NCBI GenBank assembly: GCA_902729315.2
Contig: LR746272.1
Location: 7,087,827 to 7,151,826 of the forward strand
Length of the DNA stretch: 64,000 bases
Direction: 5' to 3'
Origin: Spirodela intermedia
Taxonomy: Eukaryota > Streptophyta > Magnoliopsida > Alismatales > Araceae
Part shown: positions 49,580 to 61,933 of the stretch, one piece after another
How positions within the stretch are numbered: the first letter of the stretch is position 1
Layout: each line of letters begins with the position of its first letter
Made by a program: the position numbers and the translations under genes
Notes under the pieces: model-generated
Seen by the model: the letters and a program-made list of their open reading frames with translations, nothing else
What the model was told of the DNA's origin: nothing
The model's database searches: none

Positions 49580-51488
49580 ATGGGAATGGGGGTGGCGCGA
49601 CTGCGTCCGGCGGTGCAGCTGCTCCTGTGCCTGGTGGTGGTGCGCGTGGCGTCCGACGACGGCGGGCTCTTCGGCGTCTCCAGGCTGGAGATGTTCGTGG
49701 ACGACCTCCCGGAGATGCCCAAGATAAGAGGCTACGATCTCCGGACGGGTGGCGTCCCCTCAACAAGAACCCTCACCATCGGCATGTTTCAGACGACCTG
49801 GGTCTCTCTCTGTCTCTCTCTCTCTCGCTAGCTCTCGCTCGCTGTTATACAAATTGAGGCTCAGTGGGTCATCGTCCTGTCTCACTGGTGCAGAAGTTCC
49901 ACCGCGATCTTCCGCCGACGACGGTATTCGCCTACGGTCTCAGAAGAGAGGCCGCCACCGTGCCTGGTCCCACCATCGAGGCCCTACGTGGGGTTGAGAC
50001 GCGGGTGACGTGGCAGAACCACCTCCCTTCGAGTCACATCCTGCCGTGGGATCCCACCATCCCCACCGCCTTCCCCGGCCCCGGCGGTGGCGTCCCCACT
50101 GTGGTTCATCTCCACGGTGCCATCGCCGCCCCCGCCAGCGACGGCAACGCCATGGCCTGGTTCACGGCGGGGTATCTCTTCAAAGGCCCCAACTGGTCGC
50201 AAGAGACCTATTCCTACCCCAACGCACAGGAGCCCGGCAACCTGTGGTACCACGACCATGCCATGGGGCTCACCCGTGTAAACCTACTTTCCGGCCTCTT
50301 CGGCGCCTACGTCGTCCGCGAGCCGGGGCTGGAGCAGCCTCTTGGCCTGCCTTCCGGCGACGAGTTCGACCGTCATCTGGTGGTCTTCGACAGGAGTTTC
50401 AGAGCCGACGGCTCCATTTTCATGAACAACACCGGTGACAACCCGTCCATTCACCCGCAGTGGCAGCCTGAGTACTTCGGTGACGCCGTCGTCGTGAACG
50501 GCAAAGCCTGGCCGCGCCTCCGCGTGCGGCGGCGGAGATACCGATTCCGGATACTCAACGCCAGCAACGCCCGGTTCTTCAGATTCTTCTTCTCCAACGG
50601 ACTCGAGTTCCACCAAGTGGCCTCCGACTCCCTCTACCTCGGGAGGCCGGTGAGGGTGCGGAAGTTGCTGATGGGGCCTTCCGAGATCGCCGACGTCATC
50701 GTCGACTTCTCCGTCTCCCCCACCGATTCGGCAGTGCTGGAGAACGACGCCCCGTACCCGTACCCGGCGGGCGATCCGACGGACGACACCAACGGGAAGG
50801 TGATGAAGTTCTCGATCGAGCAGCGCACGGCGGCGGATCCCTCGTGCCTGCCGCGGCAGCTGGTGAGGTACCCGACGCCGTCCCCGCACGGCGCGGCGAG
50901 GCGGCGCTACGTCGTCATGTACGAGTACACGGCCTCCACCGGCGAGCCAACACGGCTGCTGCTGAACGGCAAGTCCTACGACGAGCCAGCCACGGAGACG
51001 CCGACGGTGGGCACCAGCGAGCTGTGGGAGGTGATCAACCTCACGGAGGACAACCACCCGCTGCACGTTCACCTGGGGCTGCTGGCGGTGCTGGAGCAGC
51101 GCCGCCTGTCGGACCCCGAGGCCTTGAAAGCATGCCTGGCGAGGAGGAACGACGCGGCGGCGTGCCGGGCACGGCGGCACGCCAGGGGGCCGCCGACACC
51201 GGTGCCCCCGCAGGAGCGCGGGTGGAAGAACGTCTTCAAGGTGATGCCAGGCCACCTAACCACGCTTGTCGTCCGGTTCTCCCCGCTGCGGCCCAGCCCA
51301 GTTTTCTACCCGTTCAACGTCACCGCCGAGCCAGGATATGTCTACCACTGCCACGTAAGCACCTCCTCCACGCAGAAGGGCTACATCTGATCAATTCGGC
51401 GTGTCGATGTCATCTCTTCTTTCCTACGCAGATACTCGACCACGAAGACAACGTGATGATGCGGCCTCTCAGACTACTCCCTCCTTGA
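49580..51488 (+). CDS. LPR: LPR1-like multicopper oxidase, copy B
   Basis: Three exons (49580-49801, 49894-51354, 51432-51488) encode 579 residues. The hydrophobic start (about 8-24, [12 protein letters not shown]) is a likely signal peptide. Copper ligands are intact: HLHG (H146, H148), HDH (H194, H196), HPLHVH, and [13 protein letters not shown] (C560, H565, M570). Compared with A and C it has HLHGAIAAP in place of HLHGG, a PGPGGG insertion before it, and an arginine-rich stretch ([10 protein letters not shown]) in the loop before the [12 protein letters not shown] segment. Its coding sequence is markedly GC-richer than its neighbours. The first of two in-frame ATGs (49580, 49586) is used. 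The donor of exon 1 is the weak GTCTCT. It lies in tandem behind LPR-A. Confidence 0.93.
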
Positions 51489-53458
51489 AGAGAAGCTTCC
51501 TCAGCATCAACCAGCCCGATGCTAACCTCAACATAAATAATGTGATCTTGATCTCAACTGCAAACACCGCCTCAAAACTTGTTCATCACCATGGTCGCGG
51601 TAGTAAATGTTCAATAAAACAGTCCACGCATCAATATCCAATGTTTAATTTGATGACGTATTATTAACTTTCTAAATTTATATTACCTACATCAAACTAT
51701 ATCTGATAATTGAGATTAACGTTTAGTACCAATTTAACAAGTTTCAGACATGGATAATCTGCGTGTTTACAAATGTTGTTAAATGAAGATTCGCTTCTGT
51801 ATTTTGCGTCTCATAAACCATTACAATTGTTAATAAACCCATCGTTGAACTTGGACCTATAGCTTCTTATAAACCCTTGTTGTCTTCAGAATTGGGTCTT
51901 AGAGTTAGGTACATGATATATTCTTAAAATATTTTATCTTTATTTGGATAATAATGTCAACATATTTGAAAAGACAAGAATATCCCTTCATCAATCAATC
52001 AAAAAAGTGATCAAGGGATATGCCTATAACATTCAGATTCGACTATCATCTATAGGGTTTACAGTGAGAGGACACTAGTTGTTGAGGAGTTAATACATGT
52101 GAAACTCAAGTCTGATTGCTTATCAAAGGATTAAATAGGTGGCACAAATTTTACACTTATCAAAGGAGCAATCATTTTATATTTTATTTGCGTAGATCTA
52201 ATGGTTAATATATTTTGAAGTGCAACCGAGGATAAGGAATATGATGACCTATAAAGTCATGAAAACTTAAGATCCAATGAGTCAAATATAAAATGACCTC
52301 TGTGAATTATAATTATGAATTGATTGTCAATTAACATAAAATATTAATAATCAAAGTCTCTCATATGAATGATTTGCTCTATATTATAATACAGATCAGA
52401 TTATAAAGACAATCTAGGCTTATTTATTCTAGATTTTAAATATTTTTATTATTAGTTATGTATTATTAAAGTTGAATATGTATGTGTTTTTCATATTTCT
52501 CACAAGTTGTATGAATGAGAATACAACTAGATGAATCTACCTAATGCATACATAAATGTATGTGTTGTTCACATTTCTCATAAGTGTAGAAAGTATGATT
52601 CTAAGTTTTTTAGAATTTGAAAAACATATTACAACACTGATCATAGAACCTTTAGACAAAGAGAGTTTCACAAAAAGTAGAAGAAGATTGAGCAAATGTA
52701 ATCTCCAAAAATGAATCATCTCTTTACTAGAGGACTAGAGCTGATTTAAAAGAAAAACCTACTATAAATTATTAGATTTTAGTTTAATAAGATATCATGC
52801 TCATGATTAAATACATCATTAATTATATAAATTTTATTTTAAAGAGTAAATTATATAATTGTTATTGTGATCACATAGAAAATGAAAATGACAATAAAGC
52901 ATACTGATCCATGAAGAACAAGCCAAGTCAAAATAAATGAGAAGAAATCAACTCAAAAGAAAAACGAAGGTGAGAAAAAGTATCTCGACTCATGAATCAG
53001 GTTAGTAACATAGTGTGCCTACCCACAAAAGTTGTGTTTACCTATCTTTAGTTAGAAGAGAGAAAAAAATGAAAAATTGACAAGGATAACTCATGTACTT
53101 CTTGACATAGAGTGAAGGTCAAACATGTGGATAGACTATTTGACATATCATATGATTAAAATTTTACCCAGGTTAACATCGCCTGAGTAAGATGCATGTG
53201 ACATAAGCATAATTGAAGAATTGGGAGCTACGAATCTAAACATAAAGATGAGAGGTTTATCAGTAATTGAACTGATTTATGGGGAGGTAAAAGCAAAAAA
53301 CCTCATTAATCACCATGTTTGTTTCTTCGCCGGTCTCTCGGCAAGATCCAGAGGACCGTAATAGGCATCGGGTAATCGAGTGAAAGAAAAGGGCGAACGA
53401 TTAAGGGGAGGAGGAAAGGATAACGAGAGCCTACGTGGTCAGCCGTCCGACGCAACAG

Positions 53459-53560
53459 ATTCATCGGCCTTATTGTCTTGACCGCATTCCTCCATGTCCT
53501 CTCTTGGAGGGGCCCCGATCGGCGCCGTCCCGAGAAGACGTGGAAGAATGTGGCGAAGAA
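53459..53560 (-). pseudogene. LPR-like relic arranged as an inverted repeat
   Basis: On the plus strand, 53532-53553 matches 22 consecutive bases of LPR-A (the EKTWKNV codons near 46239). On the minus strand, 53503-53482 is a second copy, 18 of 22 identical and differing only by transitions, followed at once by codons for IRPMNLL, the LPR C-terminal motif. The two copies face each other across 28 bases. This suggests a decayed LPR fragment with an internal deletion and inversion; short length makes chance or convergence possible. Confidence 0.35.
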
Positions 53561-55018
53561 TGAAGCCCACGAAAAGGAGTGCCTCAGCCTGGCCCGGCCA
53601 CCGGCGGTAGCGAGGCCGCCGATATCGGAACTTTCTTTCACCCTAGCTTCTCTGTCGTCTGGCTCCGGCGCCGGCGGCAAGCGGTGCAATTAATTGTCGG
53701 GACAGGCACGGCGGCTTGTACTCGCGTGGAGGCCGATAGTACTGGCAGTACTGCAAGAGCGACGGGTCTGACGGTAAGGTCCTCGTCGCGTAGTACATGT
53801 GCGGCGCGAACGAGAAGATTGGAGACTGACCGTTTCGCTCATCCTGTTTGTACTGAAAGTAAAAGTTGGAAATTCGAGTTACAGAACCGTACCGCACGAT
53901 GTCAGCAATCAGAGAAAGAGTGTCTATATAGATGGTCAGTAAGATGAGTGTGCATTTGTTAGATAAATGAAGATGGTTGGAGAGATAGAGAGAGAGTAGA
54001 CTCCGTCAACAAGATGCCCCTGTCCTATAATATGAATAGAAAGAGAGAGAGAGAGGGTTGGTCGGCTGCGTCAATGGCGGGGTATTCAATTGTAGGGCCA
54101 ACGAAGATTATTTAACAATAATATATGCACAAAATATCAACTTTAATGGGCACTTCATTTGAGGAAGCCTTGAAAGTTACCCTCTCCCTTAAATGCATAC
54201 AGAGTTCAAGGGGAGTGGTTGCAAGCCGCTGGGGAGGCCACGGCAGGATCCGCGGCGGTGGCAATGATTGGGGGACAGCAGCCAAATTTTCCTGTTCTTA
54301 TTCTTTCTTCTCCTCCTCCATCCCCGACCGAGCAACGGATGCAACTCAATGATGGTGATGGTGTTGGAGGAGTTTAAGGCCACACTGAAGACAAAGGTGA
54401 TGTTGGTGAAGATGGCGATTGAGGGAGGCTAGCTGTCCTTGACCCAACTAGGATGGCAGTACGATACATAATGTGCCAAGGAGTGTGATACTATAATATG
54501 CCGTCCATTGGATAATAGACGAAAACAATAATCTCCAACAACTAAGTTATTGGACAGAAGTCCAAGGAGTTTGGAGCTACTGCCTACATGTCTGATATTC
54601 TTGAAACCCTTTTCGTTTAGACAAAGAAGTCAGGGGACGAGCTCGAACGATTTATGACAATTTCTATGGAGTTCATCTTTGGAGAAGCAAAGTGAAATAA
54701 AGAAATTGGGTGCCTAATCTATCATATCACAATCATCATCAAAACCCTCTCCTCTCGAAAATCTCCTTTTTTGCATTAAAGCTAGAAATAGAATTAAGTC
54801 CTTTTGATCCTGAACCTCTAAAGGGCATCCTTTTTAGAGTAGAGTTTGAGATGCATTATGACATTTTGACTCTATCTGTTGTATAAGAAAAAAAAAAATC
54901 CATTTTAAATTGTAAAAATCACATGTGTCAAATTTCCGATGTTAGGAACTTTCAGTGCTGGTTAAGCTTGTGTGAAACTCTCCCCCCACCCCCTTTTCCT
55001 CTCTCTGTCCTCCTCTGT

Positions 55019-55030
55019 CCCTCCCTCCCT

Positions 55031-55079
<49 letters not shown>

Positions 55080-55084
55080 CCCTC
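55019..55084. repeat. CCCT/CT microsatellite
   Basis: Five CCCT units lead into a pure (CT)n tract of about 40 bases. Confidence 0.95.
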
Positions 55085-56907
55085 CATTTGTTACCCCTTC
55101 TTGCGAAAATTACCAACTACCAAGCACTTCCCTTCCTGATCGGCTTCAATCCTGCTGGCATTCTCATCCGGCTGGGATCGTCCTTTGTCTCCACTTCCCC
55201 GATGTCTCTCTCCTCAATCCGGCTTTGAAAAGTGATGAAACCTCTGCTCTTTATATAGGTAGGTTGCTATTATTATATCAGTACATAGTATGCCATCATA
55301 TGTACAACTACATCAAGTAAGAGCAGATGTTGTTAGATGTTGAACAGCAATGGTTAGGGCATATGTCCTCATCTTTACCCCGATGTTCTCTTCTAACCAT
55401 CGTCCCCTTGTTTTCTCTTCCAACCTTCCATTAGGTTTTTCCATAGAAAGCCGTGTGTACTTCAGTTGAGTTATGGTATTATCAGGACTCCAAACCTTGC
55501 ACCCGACGCCCCAATCCTTCCCAATCGACTGGCAGTTCCTATCCTCCTCTCACCCACCGATAAACCTCCAAGACCCCGTTCACTGCACCCTCAGCGAAAA
55601 ACCTTTTAGCATGGTTGGCATGGTCAAGTCAGGGTCAAGCTTCGTAGGATTATGCGTTGAAGCCCATTTTCCGAGGCTGTTTTTCTCTAGCTTAGACTGC
55701 CTCCGGCATTTGGCAATGTCACCTGAGGTCGAGCCAGGCCTCGTAAAGCTAGCTTGCCATGGCCCATTCCCACCTCTAACCAGGAAGCTCTTCCTTAAAC
55801 CTTATACTCTCCTCGCAGAGCCCCCCTTACCCTTTTTCTTGGCTATAGTTCTAGAGGGCCCTCCTACAGAGCCAATTATCTGGCCTTTTCTTTGGGGCAT
55901 TGGTAACCAACAGCACTTCCTGCCTACTTAGTGACGAGATTCATCTTTCTACTCACGCAGCCCCTCCACCTTAATGTAAACATTTAGTTTCAGCATTTCC
56001 AGCGGCCATGTGAAGTAATCCCTTTAGAAAGGAAATCAGAGCCATTATTTTCGAATATGAACTTAAGCGACCAGACATTTTAGTAACTTCTTGTTGCTTA
56101 TTTCTGCTAGTTATTGTCGATAACTGTGGTTTGTAGGATCGGTTGACCTTGATTCTTGGCTAATCTAGATTGGCTTCAGAGGGTGTTAAAAAAAACTAAA
56201 TCAGCTATGTCCGCAAATCAATCGTCTATAAAGCGGATGAGGATCAACCTCGGATGACATGGTATAAACCTTGACCCAAAACCCCTGCCATCTGCCTATC
56301 ATGATGAGTAGGAATGCTAAATTCGCATACTACGCCGCAATTTTGTTTTAACTGATCATCCTCGTCGATGTGAGACCAAAATTTATGCAGTGGAGAAAAA
56401 GACAAATAAGATTTTCAAAAAATATATTTTTCGGCCGAATAAAATAAACTCTTAGGCAAGTTTGAGCTTGAGTCATGCCTTTATGTCTATTTGGCTCGAT
56501 GACTCGTCAATTTACATCACAATTTTATATGCCTTCGGCCGCACGCGCTCCTCCAACTACTAGGAAAACACTCGTAGTCAGCGTTGCTCAGTTGTGTCTG
56601 CAAATGTTCACTTGATTTGTGGACTAGTTGATGGACCCAATAACCCAATGCTCACCCATATATTAGAGGTCGTTAGGCCTTCACGTAATGTACGGATGTA
56701 TGATTAAGGTTCGCACTGTCTATATTTGTGGACTAGTTGATGGGCCCAAAAACCCTTATTTTGATGCGAAGTACAGACTACGATGACAAACTTTGGCTTA
56801 CATCTGCACCGTCTGTATCCACCATATCTTGTTGGATTTCGGCTTGATTACTACAAAAGAAAATGAATCATTCATAACTAAGAAGACATAATCCACCGTA
56901 GATATCT

Positions 56908-58773
56908 TCAGGCTATGAACTTGAGTGGACGCATCATGGAGTTGTCTTCATGATCCAAGATCTGCAAAAAGTTAGTGCCTTCAGCAAACTTAGTAAATTA
57001 TTCGACGTGGGGCTATTCCGATGGGTTCAAAGAGGTCAATGAGAGAGACTCACATGGCAGTGGTAGACGTAACCAGGCTCGGTGGTGACGTCAAAGGGGA
57101 AACTTTGATTGGTGTCAACGATCTTGAACTTCACCACCACGCTGGTCATGAACCCCGGCTCGATCTTCACCACGTTCTTCCACGTCTTCTCGTGTTCAGG
57201 GATAGGTAGCAGCTTACCGACGGCATGGGCGGCGACGTTGCACTTCACGGCATCGTTGTTGGTCGTCATGCAGTTGTAGAATGTGGGCAGGTCGAGCAGC
57301 TCTTGCACCCTTATGGCCTGCAATATACCCAGGTGGATGTGGAGGGGGTGGTTGTCTCCAGTGAGGTTGATGACATTCCACAGCTCCGTCGTCCCGGGCT
57401 TCGGTGTCTCCGTCGCCGGATCCTCGAACCTCCTGCCGTTGATGTAGAGGTGCGTTGACTGCCCCGACTCGCTGAGGTACTCATACATGGTGATGTACCT
57501 CTTGACGGTGGCGTCGCCGACGGCCACAGCTGCGTGGTTCACTTCCTTTGGGGCAGTGAAATTGTTCGCTAGGCCGACTTTCTCAGGCTTGATCAGGAAT
57601 CTCATGACCTTACCGTTCAGAGGCCCCGCCGGCGTGCCGGTGGGGTATGGGTAAGGAGCATCGTTGACTAATTCTGTCACGTTCACTGATGACCTGGAAA
57701 AGTCAATGACCACATCGACGATCTCCGCCGGTGCTAGTAATATGCTGCGCGTGCTCACCGGGGAGGCGAGGTAGGACGAGTCAGAGCCGATGACGATGAA
57801 GTGGAGTCCGTTGGCCAACGACAAACGGAAGTAGCGGGCGTTGCTCGCGTTGATTATCCGGAAGCGATATCTCCGGGGCCTCACGGTCAAGTAAGGCCAA
57901 GCCTTCCCGTTGACTATGATGGCGTCGCCGAAGTACTCAGGCTGCCACTGCGGGTGGACAGAAGGGTTGTTCCCCGTGGCGTTCATGTAGAGCGTGCCGT
58001 CAGCGTTGAAGCTCCGGTCAACGATAACGAGGTGACGATCGTACTCGGAATCCGTGATGTCGCCCAGGTCATCATCAACAGAGGGTTTTTGGATGACGTA
58101 GGCGCCTAGGAGGCCTGCTAGGAGGTTGATGCGGGTGAGCCCGAGGGCGTGGTCGTGGTACCAAAGGTTTCCGGGCGGCTGGACGTTGGGGTACGTATAA
58201 CTGGCCAGAGACCACGCCGGCCCTTTCTCGGCGAAACCGGCGGTGAACCAGGCGAGGACGTTGCCGTCGCTCTGCGGCGGGTGGATACCGCCGTGGAGGT
58301 GGACGACCGTGGGGACTCCGCCTCTGTTGGGGACAGCAGTGGGGATGGTTTTGTCCCACGGAAGAATGTGGCTTTTGGGGAGGTAGTTCTCCCATCTGAT
58401 CGTCAAGGGTACACCTTGCCGCGCGACGATAGTCGGTCCGGGGAACGTCGCTGCGGTGGCGCTGGCGCCGAACACGAAGACGGGCGTCGGAGGAAGATCC
58501 CGGTGAAATTTCTGCGCCAAGAAGAAGATATACTGAAACATATGTAATAAACAACGAATATATATATTTATTTGTACATACCCAAGTCTTCTGGTACATG
58601 CCGATTTTGAGGGAAGTTGCGGTGGGTTTGCCACCTTTGTTGGCGTAACCATAGAGTTTGGGCATCTGAGGGAGAGGATCAACGTACATCTCCAGGAAGC
58701 TCGCCACGAGGCTTTGACCTCTAGGTACTGACGTCGTCAGATATAGAAGAAAGATGGCGGGTATGATCCCCAT
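56908..58773 (-). CDS. LPR: LPR1-like multicopper oxidase, copy C
   Basis: Three exons on the minus strand (58773-58582, 58511-57054, 56961-56908) give 567 residues. A signal peptide is likely ([16 protein letters not shown]). The ligand sets are complete: HLHGG, YHDHALG, HPLHIH, and [13 protein letters not shown] (H548, C549, H550, H554, M559). Exon 2 is continuous through [10 protein letters not shown], where LPR-A has an intron. The protein is nearer to LPR-A than to LPR-B in the HLHGG-x-x-x-PQSDG region and in length. Expected function is a secreted ferroxidase-type multicopper oxidase in the root phosphate/iron response, by family. It is inverted relative to A and B. Confidence 0.93.
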
Positions 58774-60234
58774 TCTTGATGAACTGAAAAATTTTCAATG
58801 TTACCAAGATTAATAAGATGGAAAGAGAGAGAGAGAGAGAGATATGCTCAAGGCACATTTGACTTCTGCGTATGTAGATCTTCTAAACATAAGAAACCTT
58901 CGGAAAGCCAATAATAAAAGCTGTGCCGTTGTAATCTGATTACGTTTCTCATGGTCTACGACACAGATATGCCCTGCGACCGGGTATGAGCTGCCCTAAA
59001 ATGGGACACCCACCTTGAATTAATGTATCAGCGAAGTTCAGTTGACAGAAAGCTCAAGATGAGTAATGCCCAGTGCTCTGATAACGCAAGGAAACCGAGG
59101 ACAGAGAAGAGGAGCTTATGGACGGTTTCAGTCGCCTAGGAAGGAAACCTGTGAGCCAACTGTCCCTCGTGGGAAGGAGGCCAGGGAGGAAGGATCGTGG
59201 GAGCACACGCAGGATCACCTTGTTTTCGGAACTAGCATCTATATGTATGCTCTCCAACAAACAGACCGATGCCAAAATGACACACGCCTCAGGACTCGAT
59301 TACAAGAAAAATATTCTAGAGATGGGTCCGATCAGCAGTACAAGACATCCATGATGTGTACGTGGGTTTTCACGGCCAATGGGGATTGATTCAATGCCCT
59401 ACGAAGCTGAGACAACAATGAAAGGGACGTATGATGCCCTTCAATTTTTCTGTCGGTTAATAGATAATTCAGTGGAGAAGGTGCAGGCCTACCCGCAAAC
59501 CTCCGAGCTTGCTGATAGGCACCTACTTTGTATTATTGGATACGATGAGATTGTAAGCTGGTAGACAAGGAAGAACAGACGATCAGCTCTGTCTGAAATC
59601 ACTACGCCATAGAAGGTAGGCACCCCGCAACGGAGAATCGTTGGTTTCGTTCATCTGTGAATGACCCGGGCCGGAGGGGCAAACTTGGGATCTGGTCTAA
59701 CGTAAAAAAGACTCTCTCGTTTAATGTATTTGGCTGGTTGAGTTGGCGTGTGGAAAGCGCAAGATCACGGATAATATAAAACATATATGCGACACACTTC
59801 ATCAAAGTGAGACGATTTTCTATAAGCCATATGCCCGAGATGCCCAGATCTCAATCAATCGACAAATATTCTTAGACAAAAAGTCTTTTTCCTATTTATC
59901 GAGCCAAGACCGATGGTGACTAAAGGCACGAGGGAAGACACAAGTCACAGACTAACCCACGAGCAAACAGAAAAATGTGCTTGAGCCAGTTGAATGCTGG
60001 GAAGAAACTTCAAAAGTAATCAACGATAAAATGAAATAATGCATTGAATCCGTCATGGATTCATTTAACTCATTCCCCAGGAAGCCCAAGATCCTTAACC
60101 CGGATGCTTTTTAGTAAAGACGGAATGAAACTAAGGTAAGTTCCTGATGAGATGCCCGTAAAAGGGCAGTCTCTATGACCAGACACATGCAGCGAGTAAT
60201 TCTCGCGTAAAGGTTGCCCACTCGTCTCTCCAGG

Positions 60235-60307
60235 CAATGAGGGCAGGAGCCATTATTGATCAATGAGGGCAGTAGCCATTATTGATCAATGAGGGCAGGA
60301 GCATTAC
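60235..60307. repeat. 26-bp minisatellite, 2.8 copies
   Basis: The unit, starting CAATGAGGGCAGGAGCC, repeats at 60235, 60261 and 60287. The second copy has one change (GTAG for GGAG) and the third is truncated. Confidence 0.95.
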
Positions 60308-61791
60308 GTCAAACATCAAATTGGCACACTCTGTACGAACGGAAAACTCGTGACCTGATTTTCTTGTCTTATCTTTAGTCATCTAGCCACCTTCGGCTTC
60401 CTATGGGTCTCGTTGATTTTCTTGTCCATTCGACTGACTTGATCCCTAAAAATTTCAATATTTTTTAACTTTTGGGCAGCATAGTTCAGATAAAGGATTT
60501 TCCAGAATAAAAAATAGACTCCCCTGTTGAAAAAAATCGTCAAATAAGGTACTATGTTACTGAGGACTATCAGAATTATACAACTGTGTTATGACAGAGG
60601 TGGTTTCGAATATAACAACTTACATAGAAGATAAACTCAGACTATAGAAAAAACTACATAGACCTGGAGACCATCACAATGATTGAGCCTACCAGACCCA
60701 TCTGGCTCTTCCTCTGGCTGATTCTAGATGAGTACCCCACGGCACGTATGATTTCTGGATTTATGGTGCAGATCAATGTACGAACCTGGCAGAAACATTC
60801 ATGGTGCCTTGTTTTCACCCCTGGATTCCATGAAACTTGCCGACGGACGAGAAGGGACTTCTCACTGTAGGGGGACCCCATTATCTCCGTCGTTCTTTCC
60901 TGGGGAGGTTCCTTCTGCAGACCTCATGGTTCGGTTCTTGTCCACTTGCCTATGAAGAGTCGCCATCCGAAATCTCACTGAAGATCATGAAAGATGTGCT
61001 AAGCATCAAGGGCATCATTTATGGTTTTGAGTTTGACGGCATAATATTATGGTCGTAATTTATTGGTTATGAATTCTACAGCATTAGAAAGGAATCTATG
61101 ATTTTGTTCTTACACGGAGCACATCGGATGTGCCGTCAGCATCACGTTGAAGAGATTTATCTCAAAAGAAATCTTTAATATGTAAGACCTGACCTCCTTC
61201 CTGCTCACACACAATTATATTCATGAATTGATAATGGCTTTCTATCCCCATCTAAAGCATGGAAATGACTATTTAGGAGCATAACAGGAAGAATTTTCGT
61301 TAGGAAACACTAGGCAGCATTAGGAAATGGTCAAGTTATCATCAGAAAACGAAGAAACTTCTTTGATTAATGCCCAAGAAGATTCCTAAATGTAGTTATA
61401 TGATGAAAACCCATTCTCATAAAATAAAATAAAATTTATTTTAAATTTTATTTATGAATTATGTTAAAGAATACCTTCGTTAAGACTGAACTCCACAGTT
61501 TGTCTTATTGTAGATGACAAGGATGTAATTATCGCTATTTTACAAAATATCCGGAAATTAAAAAATAGTTGCTTACCTTTCCCAAAAATGAGAACAACTT
61601 TTCTTCAACCATAGGCAATTACCCAAAATTTCAAAGTAACAAAAAGTTCTCCTACACGTGCTTTTTTCATGTTATTGAAAATAATTCAGATACACAAGCA
61701 TATAAAAAATCCGTAGTGGGAATTGAAACTGGGATCTAAAAAGTTAAATCTAGGAAACTTTAATGGGAACCAGATGTAGCAAATCTAACAA

Positions 61792-61933
61792 GTAAATTAT
61801 GGGCTTACGGGGTAATTATGGGCTTCTATATGGTAGAAAAAAAATCATAGTGCAAAAAATCATAGTGTAAATTATGGGCTTACGGGGTAATTATGGGCTT
61901 CTATATGGTAGAAAAAAAATCATAGTGTAAATT
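61792..61933. repeat. 75-bp tandem duplication
   Basis: Two copies start at 61792 and 61867 and are identical over 61 bases (GTAAATTATGGGC... to ...CATAGTG). Near-identity points to a recent event. Each copy itself contains AATTATGGGCTT twice. Confidence 0.95.

Larger units (their letters stand above)
51489..56907. other. Spacer between LPR-B and LPR-C
   Basis: The two LPR genes converge on this 5.4-kb region. From 51650 to 53280 it is very AT-rich with nothing recognised. A GC-richer island (53300-53900) carries an LPR-like relic. A CT array lies at 55019-55084. A 152-codon plus-strand open frame (55473-55931) has no known relatives that I can name. No complete gene is supported. Confidence 0.5.

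Noticed and set aside
50284-51255. Minus-strand frame of 323 codons inside LPR-B
   Set aside because: It is an antisense shadow caused by high GC content; the sense frame holds all copper-binding motifs.
44714-52024. P1BS-like motifs (GNATATNC) at 44714 and 52017 near LPR genes
   Set aside because: Two or so hits in this length are what chance predicts, and neither lies in a proximal promoter, so they do not support PHR1 control.
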